A DNA stretch of 64,000 bases from Schizochytrium sp. CCTCC M209059 (lineage: Eukaryota > Sar > Bigyra > Thraustochytrida > Thraustochytriidae): positions 455,230 to 519,229 of the forward strand of contig KN805382.1 in NCBI GenBank assembly GCA_000818945.1, written 5' to 3'. The translations under genes and the position numbers were made by a program. Of this stretch, positions 8,261 through 17,817 are shown one piece after another. Below the pieces are notes generated by a model that ran no database searches, was not told the origin of the DNA, and worked only from the letters and a program-made list of their open reading frames with translations. Position 1 is the first letter of the stretch. Each line of letters opens with the position of its first letter.

Positions 8261-9985
8261 ATGGGCGGGGGAGACTGGCTGCGGAGGCTGTCACGGTTCG
8301 AGCTCAAGGCCATCGTGCAAAAGCTCGCCGAGGCCCATGGCGAAGACGCCGTGAAAGCCGTGGCCCAGAGCGTCGCATCGTCGTCGACGGCCTTTGCAGA
8401 AGCGACCGCGGCAGAAACAGCAAAGACCTCGGCTTCTCCCGCTGCTTCTACTGCTAGAGCTGATGTTCCTGGCGATGCTGCTACTGCTGCTGCTGCTGCT
8501 CGTGCCCTTGCGGTAGATCAAGGTGTGCCGAACACAGCGACGCGGAAGCGCCATGTTCGCGATTCTGATGGCAAGCAGCAGCAAGAAAGCGGCGAGGGAG
8601 CGAAGCAAGGAAACGATGCGTCCGGCAAAGATGCCAAGCCGCCTAGTAGCAAAAAGGTGAAAACGAAAAAGAACAACAAGGCGTTTGACATGGACTTTTT
8701 CGCGCAACGTCACATCGCACTTCATCTTGCCTACTTTGGCGATGGTTACCGCGGCTTTTGTGCGCAGCCAACTGTACCCGAGACGGTCGAAGAGCATCTT
8801 TTCCGTGCTTTGAAAAAGGCTTGTCTCATCACGGATCGCGCAAGCTCCCAGTATTCTAGATGTGGACGTACGGACGTTGGCGTCAGTGCCTTGGGCCAGG
8901 TGGTGACGCTCACTGTCCGTTCTAAGCTTGCCAATCCACTACCAGAGGCATCCACAATTCCACGCGCCAAGTCGCCGCCCCCGAAAAAGCGAGCCAAAAA
9001 CACTGACGGCGAACCGAATGAAGAAATGGACGCAGTAGATGATATCGCTGCAAAGGCAGCAGCATCTGACGATGCCAACGAGCTTGACTACCCTGTCGTT
9101 CTTAACCGTCTGCTCCCGGACGACATCTTCGTTCTCGGCTGGGCGCCTGCACCGAGCCGTGATTTCCAAGCACGGTTTAATTGTGAGACGCGAACATACA
9201 GGTACTATTTCATGGCCCGGGATCTCGACCTGGAGGCCATGCAAAAGGCCGCTAATCTCCTCGTGGGCACGCACGACTTTCGCCATTTTTGTAAGATGGA
9301 TGTGACCAACGTCAAGAATTTTGTGCGAAGAATCGAGGCTGCCGAGGTCATCAAGTGCGACTGTGCGCACGGTGCAAGACAAATGTGCTATCTCAAAGTC
9401 TGTGGCTCCGCCTTTCTCTGGCACCAAATTCGCTGCCTCGTTTCAGTGCTCTTCCTTGTTGGCCAGCGACTGGAGTCTCCGGACGTTGTTTCGGCCCTCT
9501 TGGATATTGAGAAAAATCCGCGAAAACCCGTCTATGATATCGCATCCGAGCTTCCTCTCATTCTCTACGAGAGCGAGTACGCCGCGTCCGACATCGACTT
9601 TCGGTACAACGCCGAGGTGCTCTCGGAGCTACGCAAGCGTCTCGAGCTCCGTGAAGCGCGCCACGCCATCTCCGCGTCCATGGCTCGGGGTGTCATTGAG
9701 TTCATCGATGAGCGTGCTCTCGTCAAGGACTCTAGCACAGCGCAGCTCGTTCCTTTTGGAACGACGGATGCGTGCGTGCCGATCCCCTCAGATTTTCCCA
9801 AGACAATCGCGGGCAAACCTGGTCGTGTGCAAAAAAGCTCCTCAAAGCATGTCAAGCTCTTTGATCGGCCCTTGTGCGATAGCTACGAAGAGCGCGTTGG
9901 CCGGATGAGTGAGCGCAAGCTTCAGGATATCAAGGACAAGCATGGCTGGGACTTGGCGAGCGATATTGGCAGCGACAAAATGTGA
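8261..9985 (+). CDS. PUS3: tRNA pseudouridine(38/39) synthase, Pus3/Deg1 type
   Basis: 574 residues from ATG 8261 (the frame is open to 8108 from a GTG). It isomerises uridine to pseudouridine at positions 38/39 of the tRNA anticodon stem-loop. The TruA-fold catalytic domain begins near residue 150 with HIALHLAYFGDGYRGF; the catalytic aspartate is D205 in RCGRTDVGVSALGQ. Later blocks YRYYFMARD, HDFRHFCKMDVTNV, FLWHQIRCLVSVLFLVGQ and NPRKPVYDIASELPL are the arrangement of the Pus3 branch rather than Pus1. An Ala/Lys-rich insertion lies at about 60-145 and an acidic/Lys-rich one splits the core near 230-270. The N-terminal 30 residues (DWLRRLSRFELKAIVQKL) form a short helical segment. Pus3 proteins are usually around 450-500 residues, so the excess length is in the insertions. 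Family assignment is secure. Confidence 0.95.
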   Translation: MGGGDWLRRLSRFELKAIVQKLAEAHGEDAVKAVAQSVASSSTAFAEATAAETAKTSASPAASTARADVPGDAATAAAAARALAVDQGVPNTATRKRHVRDSDGKQQQESGEGAKQGNDASGKDAKPPSSKKVKTKKNNKAFDMDFFAQRHIALHLAYFGDGYRGFCAQPTVPETVEEHLFRALKKACLITDRASSQYSRCGRTDVGVSALGQVVTLTVRSKLANPLPEASTIPRAKSPPPKKRAKNTDGEPNEEMDAVDDIAAKAAASDDANELDYPVVLNRLLPDDIFVLGWAPAPSRDFQARFNCETRTYRYYFMARDLDLEAMQKAANLLVGTHDFRHFCKMDVTNVKNFVRRIEAAEVIKCDCAHGARQMCYLKVCGSAFLWHQIRCLVSVLFLVGQRLESPDVVSALLDIEKNPRKPVYDIASELPLILYESEYAASDIDFRYNAEVLSELRKRLELREARHAISASMARGVIEFIDERALVKDSSTAQLVPFGTTDACVPIPSDFPKTIAGKPGRVQKSSSKHVKLFDRPLCDSYEERVGRMSERKLQDIKDKHGWDLASDIGSDKM

Positions 9986-10446
9986 CTGTGGTTAGCTTGA
10001 ATTGCCGGATTTACGTTGTGCGTATGGCTGAAATGTGGACGAATTGCTTTTGGGCGGTGATAGAAGGATACGGCAGCTTTAAGTATGACGCAGAGTTGCT
10101 TACTACCGTTCAGATGGTTCTGTTGCTGAAATGAGGCAAACAAGCGGGATGGCTTCTGTCATTTTTTGGGAGGACAAACATACAAGAGTTGGTTGCGACG
10201 CAGGCCAAGATCACATGTTATTAGTACTATGGAAGATCAAACGTGGTCCGGACATGAAGGTAACCGATCACAAATTGGTTAGTCTCTCTCGACAAAATTG
10301 TCCCGTGCTCCTTCTCATTGCATCGAGCCTTTGGTCTCACTGCATCGAGCCTCCGGTCTCACTGCATCGAGCCTCCTGTCTCACTGCATCGAGCCTTTGG
10401 TCTCACTGCATCGAACCTCCGGTCTCACTGCATCGAGCCTTTGGTC
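9986..10446. other. Region between convergent Pus3 and kinesin genes
   Basis: This 461-bp gap separates the Pus3 stop from the kinesin stop. Its right third is a 22-bp minisatellite, annotated separately. A 115-codon ATG frame (10131-10478, plus strand) crosses it, but half of that frame is the translated minisatellite and I do not regard it as a gene. Confidence 0.55.
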
Positions 10447-10465
10447 TCACTGCATCGAGCCTTTG
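10313..10465. repeat. 22-bp minisatellite, seven copies, spanning a stop codon
   Basis: About seven tandem copies of a 22-bp unit, consensus TCTCACTGCATCGAGCCTTT followed by GG, run from 10313 to 10465. Copies differ only at a few positions (TTTGG, CCGG or CCTG at the end, one CGAACC variant). The array continues into the 3' end of the kinesin-3-like gene: its TGA (10447-10449) and last codons are made of repeat sequence. Confidence 0.92.
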
Positions 10466-13400
10466 TTCTGCATATTGAGTAGCTTTTCCATGCGCTTTTG
10501 CCCTTCATCATTGGGCGAATCGCCTCGGAATGTGGAGTAATTGAGCGTCTCTGTTTGTGCCTTGAAAATAGTGTCGAACGCGATGCGCTCGTTCTCGAGT
10601 TGCTGTCTGAGAGCCTCGGTCTCAGTCTGCAGCTCGCGAAGCGAGCGCTTCAGTGCGCCGATCTCGTGCGATGACGACTGCTCGATCGTATGCAGCTGCT
10701 GCGAGATTTCTTGCTTTGCCTTGGTCAAGCTTGCGATATGATCTCGGAGTTTTGTCTCTGTTTCTTGGGAAAAGGCCACTTGATCCTTGACAGAGAGGAG
10801 CTCCATCTCCAAGCGAGAGTTGGTCTTGATTGCACTCATTTCAGACGTCCGCCAGCGATCGCACTCCTCTACTTTGCCGCGCAGCTCGCCCTCCAAGAGC
10901 GCCTTGTCCCGCGATAGCGTCTCAATGCGACTCTCGTATGCGTCGACCTCACGGTCGCGAGCGGCATTGGCAGACCGGTTCGATTTCTCCAGAACCGAAA
11001 AATTGCCCTGCAGCACTGAAAGTTGGCTCAGGGCAGTAGCTACCGAGAGATTGAGCTCCTTGCGCTCGATCTCAAACGCCTGCTGCTGAGCTCGCAATTG
11101 CTCCTCAAGTTCTTCGATCTCCGAGTCCTTCTCAGCGCACCTTGCTTCCCATTCGCGCGAATCTGCGCTCTGCCCCGACTTCGTGGCCTCGAGCTCGGCT
11201 TGCGCCTTGTCAATACGAGTCATTAAAACACTCTTGTCTGCCTCGAGTGAGCGGACTTGATCTTGAAGATCACGAACTTGACCACTATGGGCTTCCTTGA
11301 TTTGTGCCGTCTCTTCATGAGCCTTTGTCAGCTGAGTAGAAAGTTCGTCGACATTCTTTGTGCGTGCCGCGAGATCCTCGCGTAGCTGAGCGGCGGTTGC
11401 CCGCAGTTCTCCCAGGGCCGCAGCGCTCTCCGAGGCCCTCTCTTCCGCTTCCTGGAGCGATTCAGTGAGTTCGGTCTCGGCCTGCTCTGCAGCTTCGCGG
11501 GCGTCTTGAGCTTCGCGAAGCTGAGTGTCGGACGTCGTACATGCGCTACGCGCCTCGGCAACTTCCTTTTGCAAGGTCTCGAGCAGATCCTTGCTCGTCT
11601 GTGCGTCCTCGCGGAATTGCGCGAGCTCCTGCTCGAGTTCTTGCATGGCAGCTTCCTTAAGTTCGAGTGCGTGTGCGACCTTTTGTGCAGCAGCGGCTTT
11701 GCTCTCGACCTCCCTTGAAAGCTCTTCAACGCGGTCCTGCAGCTGTCGGTGCTCGCTGCTCGCTTTTTCAACTTGCTCTCGCAATGATGTTGATTCCCTG
11801 CGAAGAAGCTCGCTTTCCTGCTCCTTGACGTGAAGGTGCTGCGTTGCAAGAGCAAGTTCCGTCTGAGTCTTTTCTAATTTGTTTTCGAGCTTGGCCTCAA
11901 TATCGCCTTGTTGTTGGTCCGAATGATGCTCTGGTAACGTTAAAGCGACAAAGTCCTCCACGGCCTGCTGGTTCTTTTGAAGCTTTTCGCCAAGTCTTTC
12001 CATTACACTTGCCAATTCGCGCTTTTTGGGTCCGAGCGCCTCTTCCAAGGGCTCGACAATACTCCGATACGACTCCAACTGGGTGCAGCGCGCCTCCAGA
12101 ACACGAGCGTTGACTAATTGTGCTCGGAGTGTTTCTTCCATGTTTGCGACGACATCTTCCTTTTGGTTCTTCTTGGCTAATTTTCTCGCCGATTTGCTCG
12201 CCGAGACACCGTTCTTCTTTTGATTTTTCTTTGCAGATTTGCTCGTTTTTGACGCCTCTCTCGCCTTGCTTTCTGTGGCTTGAGAACTAGAGGACGATAA
12301 AGAATGAGAAGAAGGAGGGCTTGCGCCGTGATCATCAACGTCGCCTTTCGACTCTTCCTCGCCGTCGTTCTCGCTATATTGTCCGCTGTCCATGATCGCC
12401 TCGCTTCCCGTACGATCGCCTGCCTGCGCGCTATTCCCAGAGCCAGGTTGAATGGTCTCATCAAGGAAAGCGCCGGAAAGGCTGCGTTCGAGAAGCTCCG
12501 CGCTCTCCGTACCGTCAATGATAGTTGGGCTAGTGTTTTTGCTGTCTCCCTCTTTGTAAGGCTGATCCTCGAGACTGTCCTCCTCCATCATGTCCAATAT
12601 ATGACCTTCGCGAGCCCCGCGTTCGCCATCCGCCAGTTCGGCACCCTCACCACAAACAAGCTTCGTCTCGTCGCTCCGGGGCTGGTTCTCCAGAATGACG
12701 CGATAAAGCGACTCGAGGCGCGAGTTCCGCGCTCCCAGTCGCTGCGTTTGTTTTGCCAGCTTCTTCTCTACGCGCGCAAGGCTGCGTTTAGTATTTGCAC
12801 ATTCCTCAGATGCAGCGGCTCGCTCGCTTTGTGCAGTGGCAAGGGCCTCTTCAAGTATGGCCGCTCGTGCACGCAGCTCTTCGAGCTCGCGTTGCGCGCT
12901 CTGCTGCTTATTTTGCTCCTGCTTGCGTTTGAGGAGTTGCTGCTCAATTTGCTGTTTTTGCCTTTGTTGTCGTTCGATCCGCCTTTTCTCCTCTTCGGCG
13001 TCGCGGGCAACTTTTTCGGATCGCAAGCGCTGCATTTCAGCCTCCATCTCGGCGCGCTCGCGCTGGAGCTTTATGTTTTGACTCTCGAGCTCGGCAAAGT
13101 GCTCTTGTGCCAATTCACGTTTTTGCTCCCAAGAGGTTGACAAGCTTGAGACCAGCTTCTCTTGGCTCTCGAGACGGACCAATAGTTTGCGTCTGTCCAC
13201 GTCATTCTGATTTGCGCGCAAGGTTCGTGAGCACGGGCTCAGGACATCGTTAGACTCGCTCTCATAGCGTGCCAATTGCTCCCGCAGCTGAAGAATCTCC
13301 TGCTGGAGAACCTCGACAAGCGCTGCGCTGGACTCTTTATTGACACGGGCCTTGTTTACGATCTTTTTGGCGCGCTCTGCGTATTTGAGCGTGCTAAGCG

Positions 13401-14844
13401 TCTCGTGGTAGTTCACCGCATCTGGAGATACTGTTGCGAGCATGACTGTCTTGGCGTTGCCCCCGAGAGACTCTTTGAGCAACCAAGTCAGCGCGCTGTT
13501 GCGGTATGGCACAAATTGCTTGCCAGTCGTGTCTGCTGCGCGTGGGGTTGTCAGCGCTTTAATTACGTCTGAAAGCGCGGACAACGACCGATTAATATTT
13601 GCAGCCTCCTTGAGTCGCGCTCCGGTTGCACCCGACGCGCTGACTCGTTCCGATCCGGCCAAATCAACAAGGTAGAGTTTCGAGCTTTGCTCCTCGATGC
13701 GTTTTGCATCGCTTCCGTCGCGTTGCTTGCGGAGCACTAGCTGGAAGACGGCATGCGAACGGGAGCTTTCCTTGTTCATGCGGGTTTCCGCGACGCGTCG
13801 CGCCATTGAGCCTTGTTTCAGCAGCTCTTCGATTTCATGATATGAGCTCACAGCGATTGTCAAGAGGTCTTCCACATAGGCCCCAGTTTTTGGGTGTTCT
13901 CGAACTCGAAGACTCGCTGCTGCATCCATTTTGTTGTTTGGATTGAGCAGGTCAAAGACGCGCTCATTGTATATCTCAAAATAGGAAGCCTCAACGTGAA
14001 AGGAGCTGTGACCTTTGCGTCCGCCCTGCGCATTAGGGGACCCTCCAGAGTCTGCGTTTGCGCCTGCATGGTGTCCATGTGTTGTGTTACCAAATCCGCT
14101 GAGCTCACCAAAGCCCGGGTAGCTGCTGTTTCGACTGCGGGTGTGGCGCGACCTCGGAGGAAATTTGCCAGCTGATGACATGTCTACATCGTCCGGGTGC
14201 GGACTTGCTCCGGGTGACGCTGACACTGCTGACCCTGCTGACCCTGCTGACCCTGCTGCCGCTGCTGCCGAAGATCTTGCATGGATTTCTTTGAAGATTC
14301 CACTACACAGTCGTGGAATAAAACCGGCATCACCATTCGCGCTGATATCGACGTCGTTGCCCATCATGGTGTGAGTTTTGCCAGATCCCGTTTGTCCGTA
14401 GGCAAAGAGCGAGCAGTTAAAACCGTGCGCTGCATTTTCGATGATCCAAGGGCCATACGTGTCAAAGACCTCGCGCTGGGTGGCGTATTTTGAACTGGGG
14501 TTCTCACGATCAAAAGACCAGAAACATCTGTCAAAGGTGAACTGTGTGCGCCAGACATCGTCATTGTCGAGCATTTCGGCATCAACGCCGCCGCCACCAT
14601 TTTCTTCGAGGTGTAAGAACATGGTTGGGTCTGTGAGCACAGTCGAGTTCCCGTGCATTTCGACAATCCTGCGCGCGCCGGCGGCCTTTTCCTTTTTGGA
14701 AAAGGGCCTTACTCGCACAGCCACGCGAATAGAGCTCATTTCCTCCTCGAGCGCCGAGCTTTTGCGTCTTCGCATCAGCCGCGGCGACATCGGAGGTGTC
14801 GCTGGAGATCCAGCGCTTCCGAGCAGCGAGTTCATGCCGTCCAT
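10447..14844 (-). CDS. Kinesin-3-like motor protein with long coiled coil
   Basis: 1465 residues from ATG 14844 leftward to TGA at 10447-10449; the frame is open to 15147 from a GTG but that extension is low-complexity. The motor head spans about 37-500: IRVAVRVRPFSKKEK, the P-loop GQTGSGKT (150-157), switch I NKESSRSH (357-364) and switch II DLAGSE (394-399). CFWSFD, YATQREVFDTYG, LRVREHPKTGAYVEDL and MARRVAETRMN are the pattern of kinesin-3 (KIF1/Unc-104) heads. About 90 residues of Ala/Gly/Ser/His-rich sequence (about 190-280) interrupt the head between the P-loop helix and FEIYNERVFDLL. From about 505 to the end it is almost continuous coiled coil, with an acidic Ser-rich break near 820-940. 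No FHA or PH domain is visible, so cargo binding differs from classic kinesin-3. It should be a plus-end transport motor; subfamily is an inference. Confidence 0.93.
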   Translation of the reverse strand: MDGMNSLLGSAGSPATPPMSPRLMRRRKSSALEEEMSSIRVAVRVRPFSKKEKAAGARRIVEMHGNSTVLTDPTMFLHLEENGGGGVDAEMLDNDDVWRTQFTFDRCFWSFDRENPSSKYATQREVFDTYGPWIIENAAHGFNCSLFAYGQTGSGKTHTMMGNDVDISANGDAGFIPRLCSGIFKEIHARSSAAAAAGSAGSAGSAVSASPGASPHPDDVDMSSAGKFPPRSRHTRSRNSSYPGFGELSGFGNTTHGHHAGANADSGGSPNAQGGRKGHSSFHVEASYFEIYNERVFDLLNPNNKMDAAASLRVREHPKTGAYVEDLLTIAVSSYHEIEELLKQGSMARRVAETRMNKESSRSHAVFQLVLRKQRDGSDAKRIEEQSSKLYLVDLAGSERVSASGATGARLKEAANINRSLSALSDVIKALTTPRAADTTGKQFVPYRNSALTWLLKESLGGNAKTVMLATVSPDAVNYHETLSTLKYAERAKKIVNKARVNKESSAALVEVLQQEILQLREQLARYESESNDVLSPCSRTLRANQNDVDRRKLLVRLESQEKLVSSLSTSWEQKRELAQEHFAELESQNIKLQRERAEMEAEMQRLRSEKVARDAEEEKRRIERQQRQKQQIEQQLLKRKQEQNKQQSAQRELEELRARAAILEEALATAQSERAAASEECANTKRSLARVEKKLAKQTQRLGARNSRLESLYRVILENQPRSDETKLVCGEGAELADGERGAREGHILDMMEEDSLEDQPYKEGDSKNTSPTIIDGTESAELLERSLSGAFLDETIQPGSGNSAQAGDRTGSEAIMDSGQYSENDGEEESKGDVDDHGASPPSSHSLSSSSSQATESKAREASKTSKSAKKNQKKNGVSASKSARKLAKKNQKEDVVANMEETLRAQLVNARVLEARCTQLESYRSIVEPLEEALGPKKRELASVMERLGEKLQKNQQAVEDFVALTLPEHHSDQQQGDIEAKLENKLEKTQTELALATQHLHVKEQESELLRRESTSLREQVEKASSEHRQLQDRVEELSREVESKAAAAQKVAHALELKEAAMQELEQELAQFREDAQTSKDLLETLQKEVAEARSACTTSDTQLREAQDAREAAEQAETELTESLQEAEERASESAAALGELRATAAQLREDLAARTKNVDELSTQLTKAHEETAQIKEAHSGQVRDLQDQVRSLEADKSVLMTRIDKAQAELEATKSGQSADSREWEARCAEKDSEIEELEEQLRAQQQAFEIERKELNLSVATALSQLSVLQGNFSVLEKSNRSANAARDREVDAYESRIETLSRDKALLEGELRGKVEECDRWRTSEMSAIKTNSRLEMELLSVKDQVAFSQETETKLRDHIASLTKAKQEISQQLHTIEQSSSHEIGALKRSLRELQTETEALRQQLENERIAFDTIFKAQTETLNYSTFRGDSPNDEGQKRMEKLLNMQNKGSMQ

Positions 14845-15524
14845 CGCGCGCGAGCTTTCGCCCCGCACCCCCTCCGCCCCCACCCCCAATAAAGACCACG
14901 AAGAAAGGCCTCTGCGCTCTGGCTCCTGATCGTCGCCTCGGACGTCGCACCCGCACCGCTCCGCGGCGTGAAGCACGCCGTGCGTTGCCCGGAGCCGCGC
15001 ACGCGAACGATTTGCTTGCTGCGCCTCGAGTCTCCGGGCGCCCGCCCAAGCAAAGGAAACCGGTAAAGACCGTCTAAGCAAGCCTCCAAGGTATGTATGT
15101 ATCACGGTGAAAGAAACAGTGGCGAGCCAAAACGGTGTGTACCACAACGGCTAGCGAAAGAGTGCGTGCGCGCGCGTGCGTGCTTCGCTCGCTGGGATCA
15201 TCCGTGGCTCTGCTGCACCTTTACAGCGGCTGACTGCTTGCGACAGTAGCAGCACGAGGAGCAGGCTGGCGGTGTAGAGGGAGAGGAAGGCCATGTAGCA
15301 AGCAAGTGGGGTAAAGCTTTCGCCTGCCTATCTATCTGCCTATCTATCTGCCTGTCTGCCTGTCTGCCTGTCTACGAGTAGAAAGGAGGGAAGAGACAAG
15401 GTAAGGGTGGGGTTGGGGCGAAAAGAACGAAAACGTGGGGAGAGCTGCCCGCTCTCGCAAAGCAAAGTATTCATATATTGGAACGCTGGCCGTGGCCAAC
15501 TACGTTCGACTCTTCTCGCTCGCC
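14845..15524. other. Divergent upstream region with TCTA/TCTG tetranucleotide repeat
   Basis: 680 bp between the start of the kinesin gene (minus) and the coiled-coil/SPRY gene (plus). It is GC-rich next to the kinesin start. It holds a CTAT/CTGC/CTGT tetranucleotide repeat at about 15322-15374. Both promoters must lie here, but no specific element is recognisable. Confidence 0.5.
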
Positions 15525-16982
15525 ATGTCGGCGCCATATCGAGCCGCAGGCGAAGACGTCTGGGAGCGACAAGCAGGGGTGCGCGAAGTACGACGCGAAG
15601 CTGATAATCTGGCGGCGGCGCAAGCCATCCAATACGCTAAACTTCTCGAGGAGACCGAAGCGGACCGGCGGCTCTGCAACGCAGCTTTTGAAGCAGGTTT
15701 CATCGAGCATAAGATTGAAGCAACGCTCATCCAAAAAGAAGTTGCCGACGACATCCGTCTACAGAGCGAGCGAATCGGCGTTCCTTGGCGCGGGCTTTCT
15801 GTTGAAGAGCTCATTGAGGTGCTACGGGAGACTGCGGACGAAAGGCGAGATGATCTTCGCAAACTTTTGGCCTATACAGAGGACATGCAGCGTCGTGGCA
15901 AACTTTTAGCTGACACTGCACAACGACGTGTCGAAGTCCTCGATGACGCCAGGGACGAAGCAATCGCAGAGGTCCAAAACGTGATGGAAGGCCTTGTTGC
16001 ATCCTTGCGCGCGCGCGAGGCCGAATTGGTTGAAATTGCGCGGGAAATTGCGCGGCAGCGAAGTGCCATGCTTACCAAAGGCTTGGGCGCTCTGGCGCGC
16101 GTTCAAGAAGTCTCTGAAAACCTTCTTGAAGAGGGTCATCTCATTTCGGCTAAAGACGATCTCCATTTGCTCGCCGAACTCTTCGAGCGACGAGAGGACC
16201 TTGACGGGAGCGCAGAGGAGATTGACGCAGCATTAATGCGTGTGAAACGCGAGCAGGAAGAAGACGAAGCCCTGGGTGCAGCAGCGGATGCACCGAAAGA
16301 CGAAGACGACAGTGAAGGCAAGGACGAGACCAAAAAGGTGGAAGCGAAAATAGAATCAGACGACGCGCCATCCTTCAAGGCGCCCAAGATCGAGTTCAGG
16401 TTTGATCGTTGGATGCTGCAGCGGGTCGCCATGTTTGGAACCGTGGGAAGTCTCGAAAAGTTGCGTCCTCTCGATCTTTCGAGACGTCCACTGCGATGGG
16501 ATGCGAATCGCTCCGACACGCATGTTCTCACACTTTCTGATGAAGATGTTTGTGCAACACACACTGGCGACCAGGATGCAAAAGCAAGCATGTTTGGCAG
16601 TGATGGTTTCTCGGAGGGAACAATTGTGATGCGAATCGTCTTTGAGGGCCTATTACCTGGCCAGTGGGTATCCGCGGGCGTGGCCACGGCTGCGCAGCTT
16701 AACGGGACAGCGTTTGTGCGCGACGCAGTGATCTTTGAGGTTGCAAGGTCGTCAGCGACACAATCGGCGACTGCGGGGTATCTTTCTCAGCAAAGCATTG
16801 AAAACGAGAGCGTTGTCACCATTGTGCTCGACTCTCAGCTCCGCACCATTGAGTATTACAAAAGCGGGGTGCGCCTCAAGGTCGTTGTCCTTGAACGGCT
16901 CCCTGGGGCGCGAGAGAACATTTACTTTTTCCCCTTTTGCACTCTCTTTCATCCCGGGCAGATGGCGCGACTTACTCCATGA
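15525..16982 (+). CDS. Coiled-coil protein with C-terminal SPRY/B30.2-like domain
   Basis: 485 residues from ATG 15525; the frame is open 30 codons upstream from a GTG. Residues about 15-255 are alpha-helical and heptad-like, rich in Glu, Arg and Leu. An acidic Lys/Glu linker covers about 250-300. From about 345 a beta-rich region follows, with DRWMLQRVAMFGTVGS before it, then VMRIVFEGLLPGQWVSAGVA, VVTIVLDSQLRTIEYYKSG and YFFPFCTLFHPGQMARL. The order of strands ending in a LD---I-YYK-G strand and a P----F-PG strand resembles SPRY/B30.2 folds used for protein binding. No RING or B-box is present, so this is not a complete TRIM-type ligase. The SPRY call is by pattern and only moderate. Confidence 0.7.
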   Translation: MSAPYRAAGEDVWERQAGVREVRREADNLAAAQAIQYAKLLEETEADRRLCNAAFEAGFIEHKIEATLIQKEVADDIRLQSERIGVPWRGLSVEELIEVLRETADERRDDLRKLLAYTEDMQRRGKLLADTAQRRVEVLDDARDEAIAEVQNVMEGLVASLRAREAELVEIAREIARQRSAMLTKGLGALARVQEVSENLLEEGHLISAKDDLHLLAELFERREDLDGSAEEIDAALMRVKREQEEDEALGAAADAPKDEDDSEGKDETKKVEAKIESDDAPSFKAPKIEFRFDRWMLQRVAMFGTVGSLEKLRPLDLSRRPLRWDANRSDTHVLTLSDEDVCATHTGDQDAKASMFGSDGFSEGTIVMRIVFEGLLPGQWVSAGVATAAQLNGTAFVRDAVIFEVARSSATQSATAGYLSQQSIENESVVTIVLDSQLRTIEYYKSGVRLKVVVLERLPGARENIYFFPFCTLFHPGQMARLTP

Positions 16983-17050
16983 GGACATGGCTGGATAGAG
17001 GGATAAAGGGAGGCACTGCACAATATTAAATTCGTCTTTCTATCATGATG

Positions 17051-17100
17051 AGGGAGGGAGGGAGGGAGTGAGTGAGTGAGTGAGTGAGTGAGGGAGGGAA
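17051..17100. repeat. GGGA/GTGA tetranucleotide repeat
   Basis: An uninterrupted run of AGGG then AGTG units between the converging SPRY-like and thioesterase genes, in the 3' flank of both. Only 133 bp separate the two stop codons, so the repeat is probably transcribed in one or both 3' UTRs. Confidence 0.85.
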
Positions 17101-17115
17101 GGCATCATTCTCTGG

Positions 17116-17718
17116 CTAGAGGAGGCTGCCTTTGATTTTGGACATGATGGGATCCGGAATGGGCACAGGCTTGCGGGTGTTGCGATCGACAAAGACATGG
17201 ACAAAGTGGCCATGCGCAGCCTGCTCGTTGCTTTTGTGCTTAAAGATCCCCACCTCGTACTTGACGGACGACCGGCCGACGTGCGAGACAAAGAGTCCTG
17301 CTTCTACAACTTCCGGGTACTCGAGCGGGGCATAGTAGTTGCAGTAGCTCTCGATGCACAGTCCGATCGCATCCGACTCCATGGGCTTGAGGCCAGCTTC
17401 TTTGATGAGAAAGTGGTTCACGACCGAGTCAAAGTACGCGTAGTACACGACATTGTTCACGTGGCCGTACATGTCATTGTCACCCCATCGCGTTTGGATT
17501 GGCAGCCAGTACCTGTAGTCCTCGCGCTGGTTCCTCTCCGCTTTGGCCGACGTCGACGCCGCCCGTACGCCCCTCGTCACCTTCGTCGCCGTCGCCGCTG
17601 TCGCGGTCACGGTCACGGTCCCGCACGTGTTGCCGGACATGATACCGCCTGCACGCGCGATGTGCTGGCCGCCCGCTGCTGTTGCGCTCTTCGTCAGCCG
17701 CCCGAGCGCGTGAAGCAT
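17116..17718 (-). CDS. Hot-dog fold acyl-CoA thioesterase (4HBT/YbgC type), organellar
   Basis: 200 residues from ATG 17718 to TAG 17116-17118. The hot-dog domain occupies about 68-195. Its signature is TRWGDNDMYGHVNNVVYYAYFD (77-98), where the DxD--GHVNN block carries the catalytic aspartate (D82 by alignment with 4-hydroxybenzoyl-CoA thioesterase). CIESYCNYYAPLEYPEVVE and the HVGRSSVKYEVGIF strand follow. The family hydrolyses acyl-CoA thioesters; the chain specificity cannot be read from sequence. Residues 1-65 are rich in Ala, Thr, Arg and Gly, lack acidic residues until about 61, and look like a mitochondrial presequence. Full-length for the family. Confidence 0.9.
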   Translation of the reverse strand: MLHALGRLTKSATAAGGQHIARAGGIMSGNTCGTVTVTATAATATKVTRGVRAASTSAKAERNQREDYRYWLPIQTRWGDNDMYGHVNNVVYYAYFDSVVNHFLIKEAGLKPMESDAIGLCIESYCNYYAPLEYPEVVEAGLFVSHVGRSSVKYEVGIFKHKSNEQAAHGHFVHVFVDRNTRKPVPIPDPIMSKIKGSLL

Positions 17719-17817
17719 TTCTGTTGGGGCTCTGGCGGTTGTGCTTGCTGTCGCCGTGCCGGTCGGTCGGTCTCGAGGCGTCTCTCCCTGTCAGTCAGTC
17801 AGTCGGGGTCTGCAACC

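Noticed and set aside
10313..10465. CRISPR-like array
   Set aside because: The 22-bp copies abut with no spacers, so it is a minisatellite in a eukaryotic genome.
10131..10478. A 115-codon ATG frame over the minisatellite
   Set aside because: Its second half is translated 22-bp repeat and the first half has no protein-like features; it also overlaps the end of the kinesin gene on the other strand.
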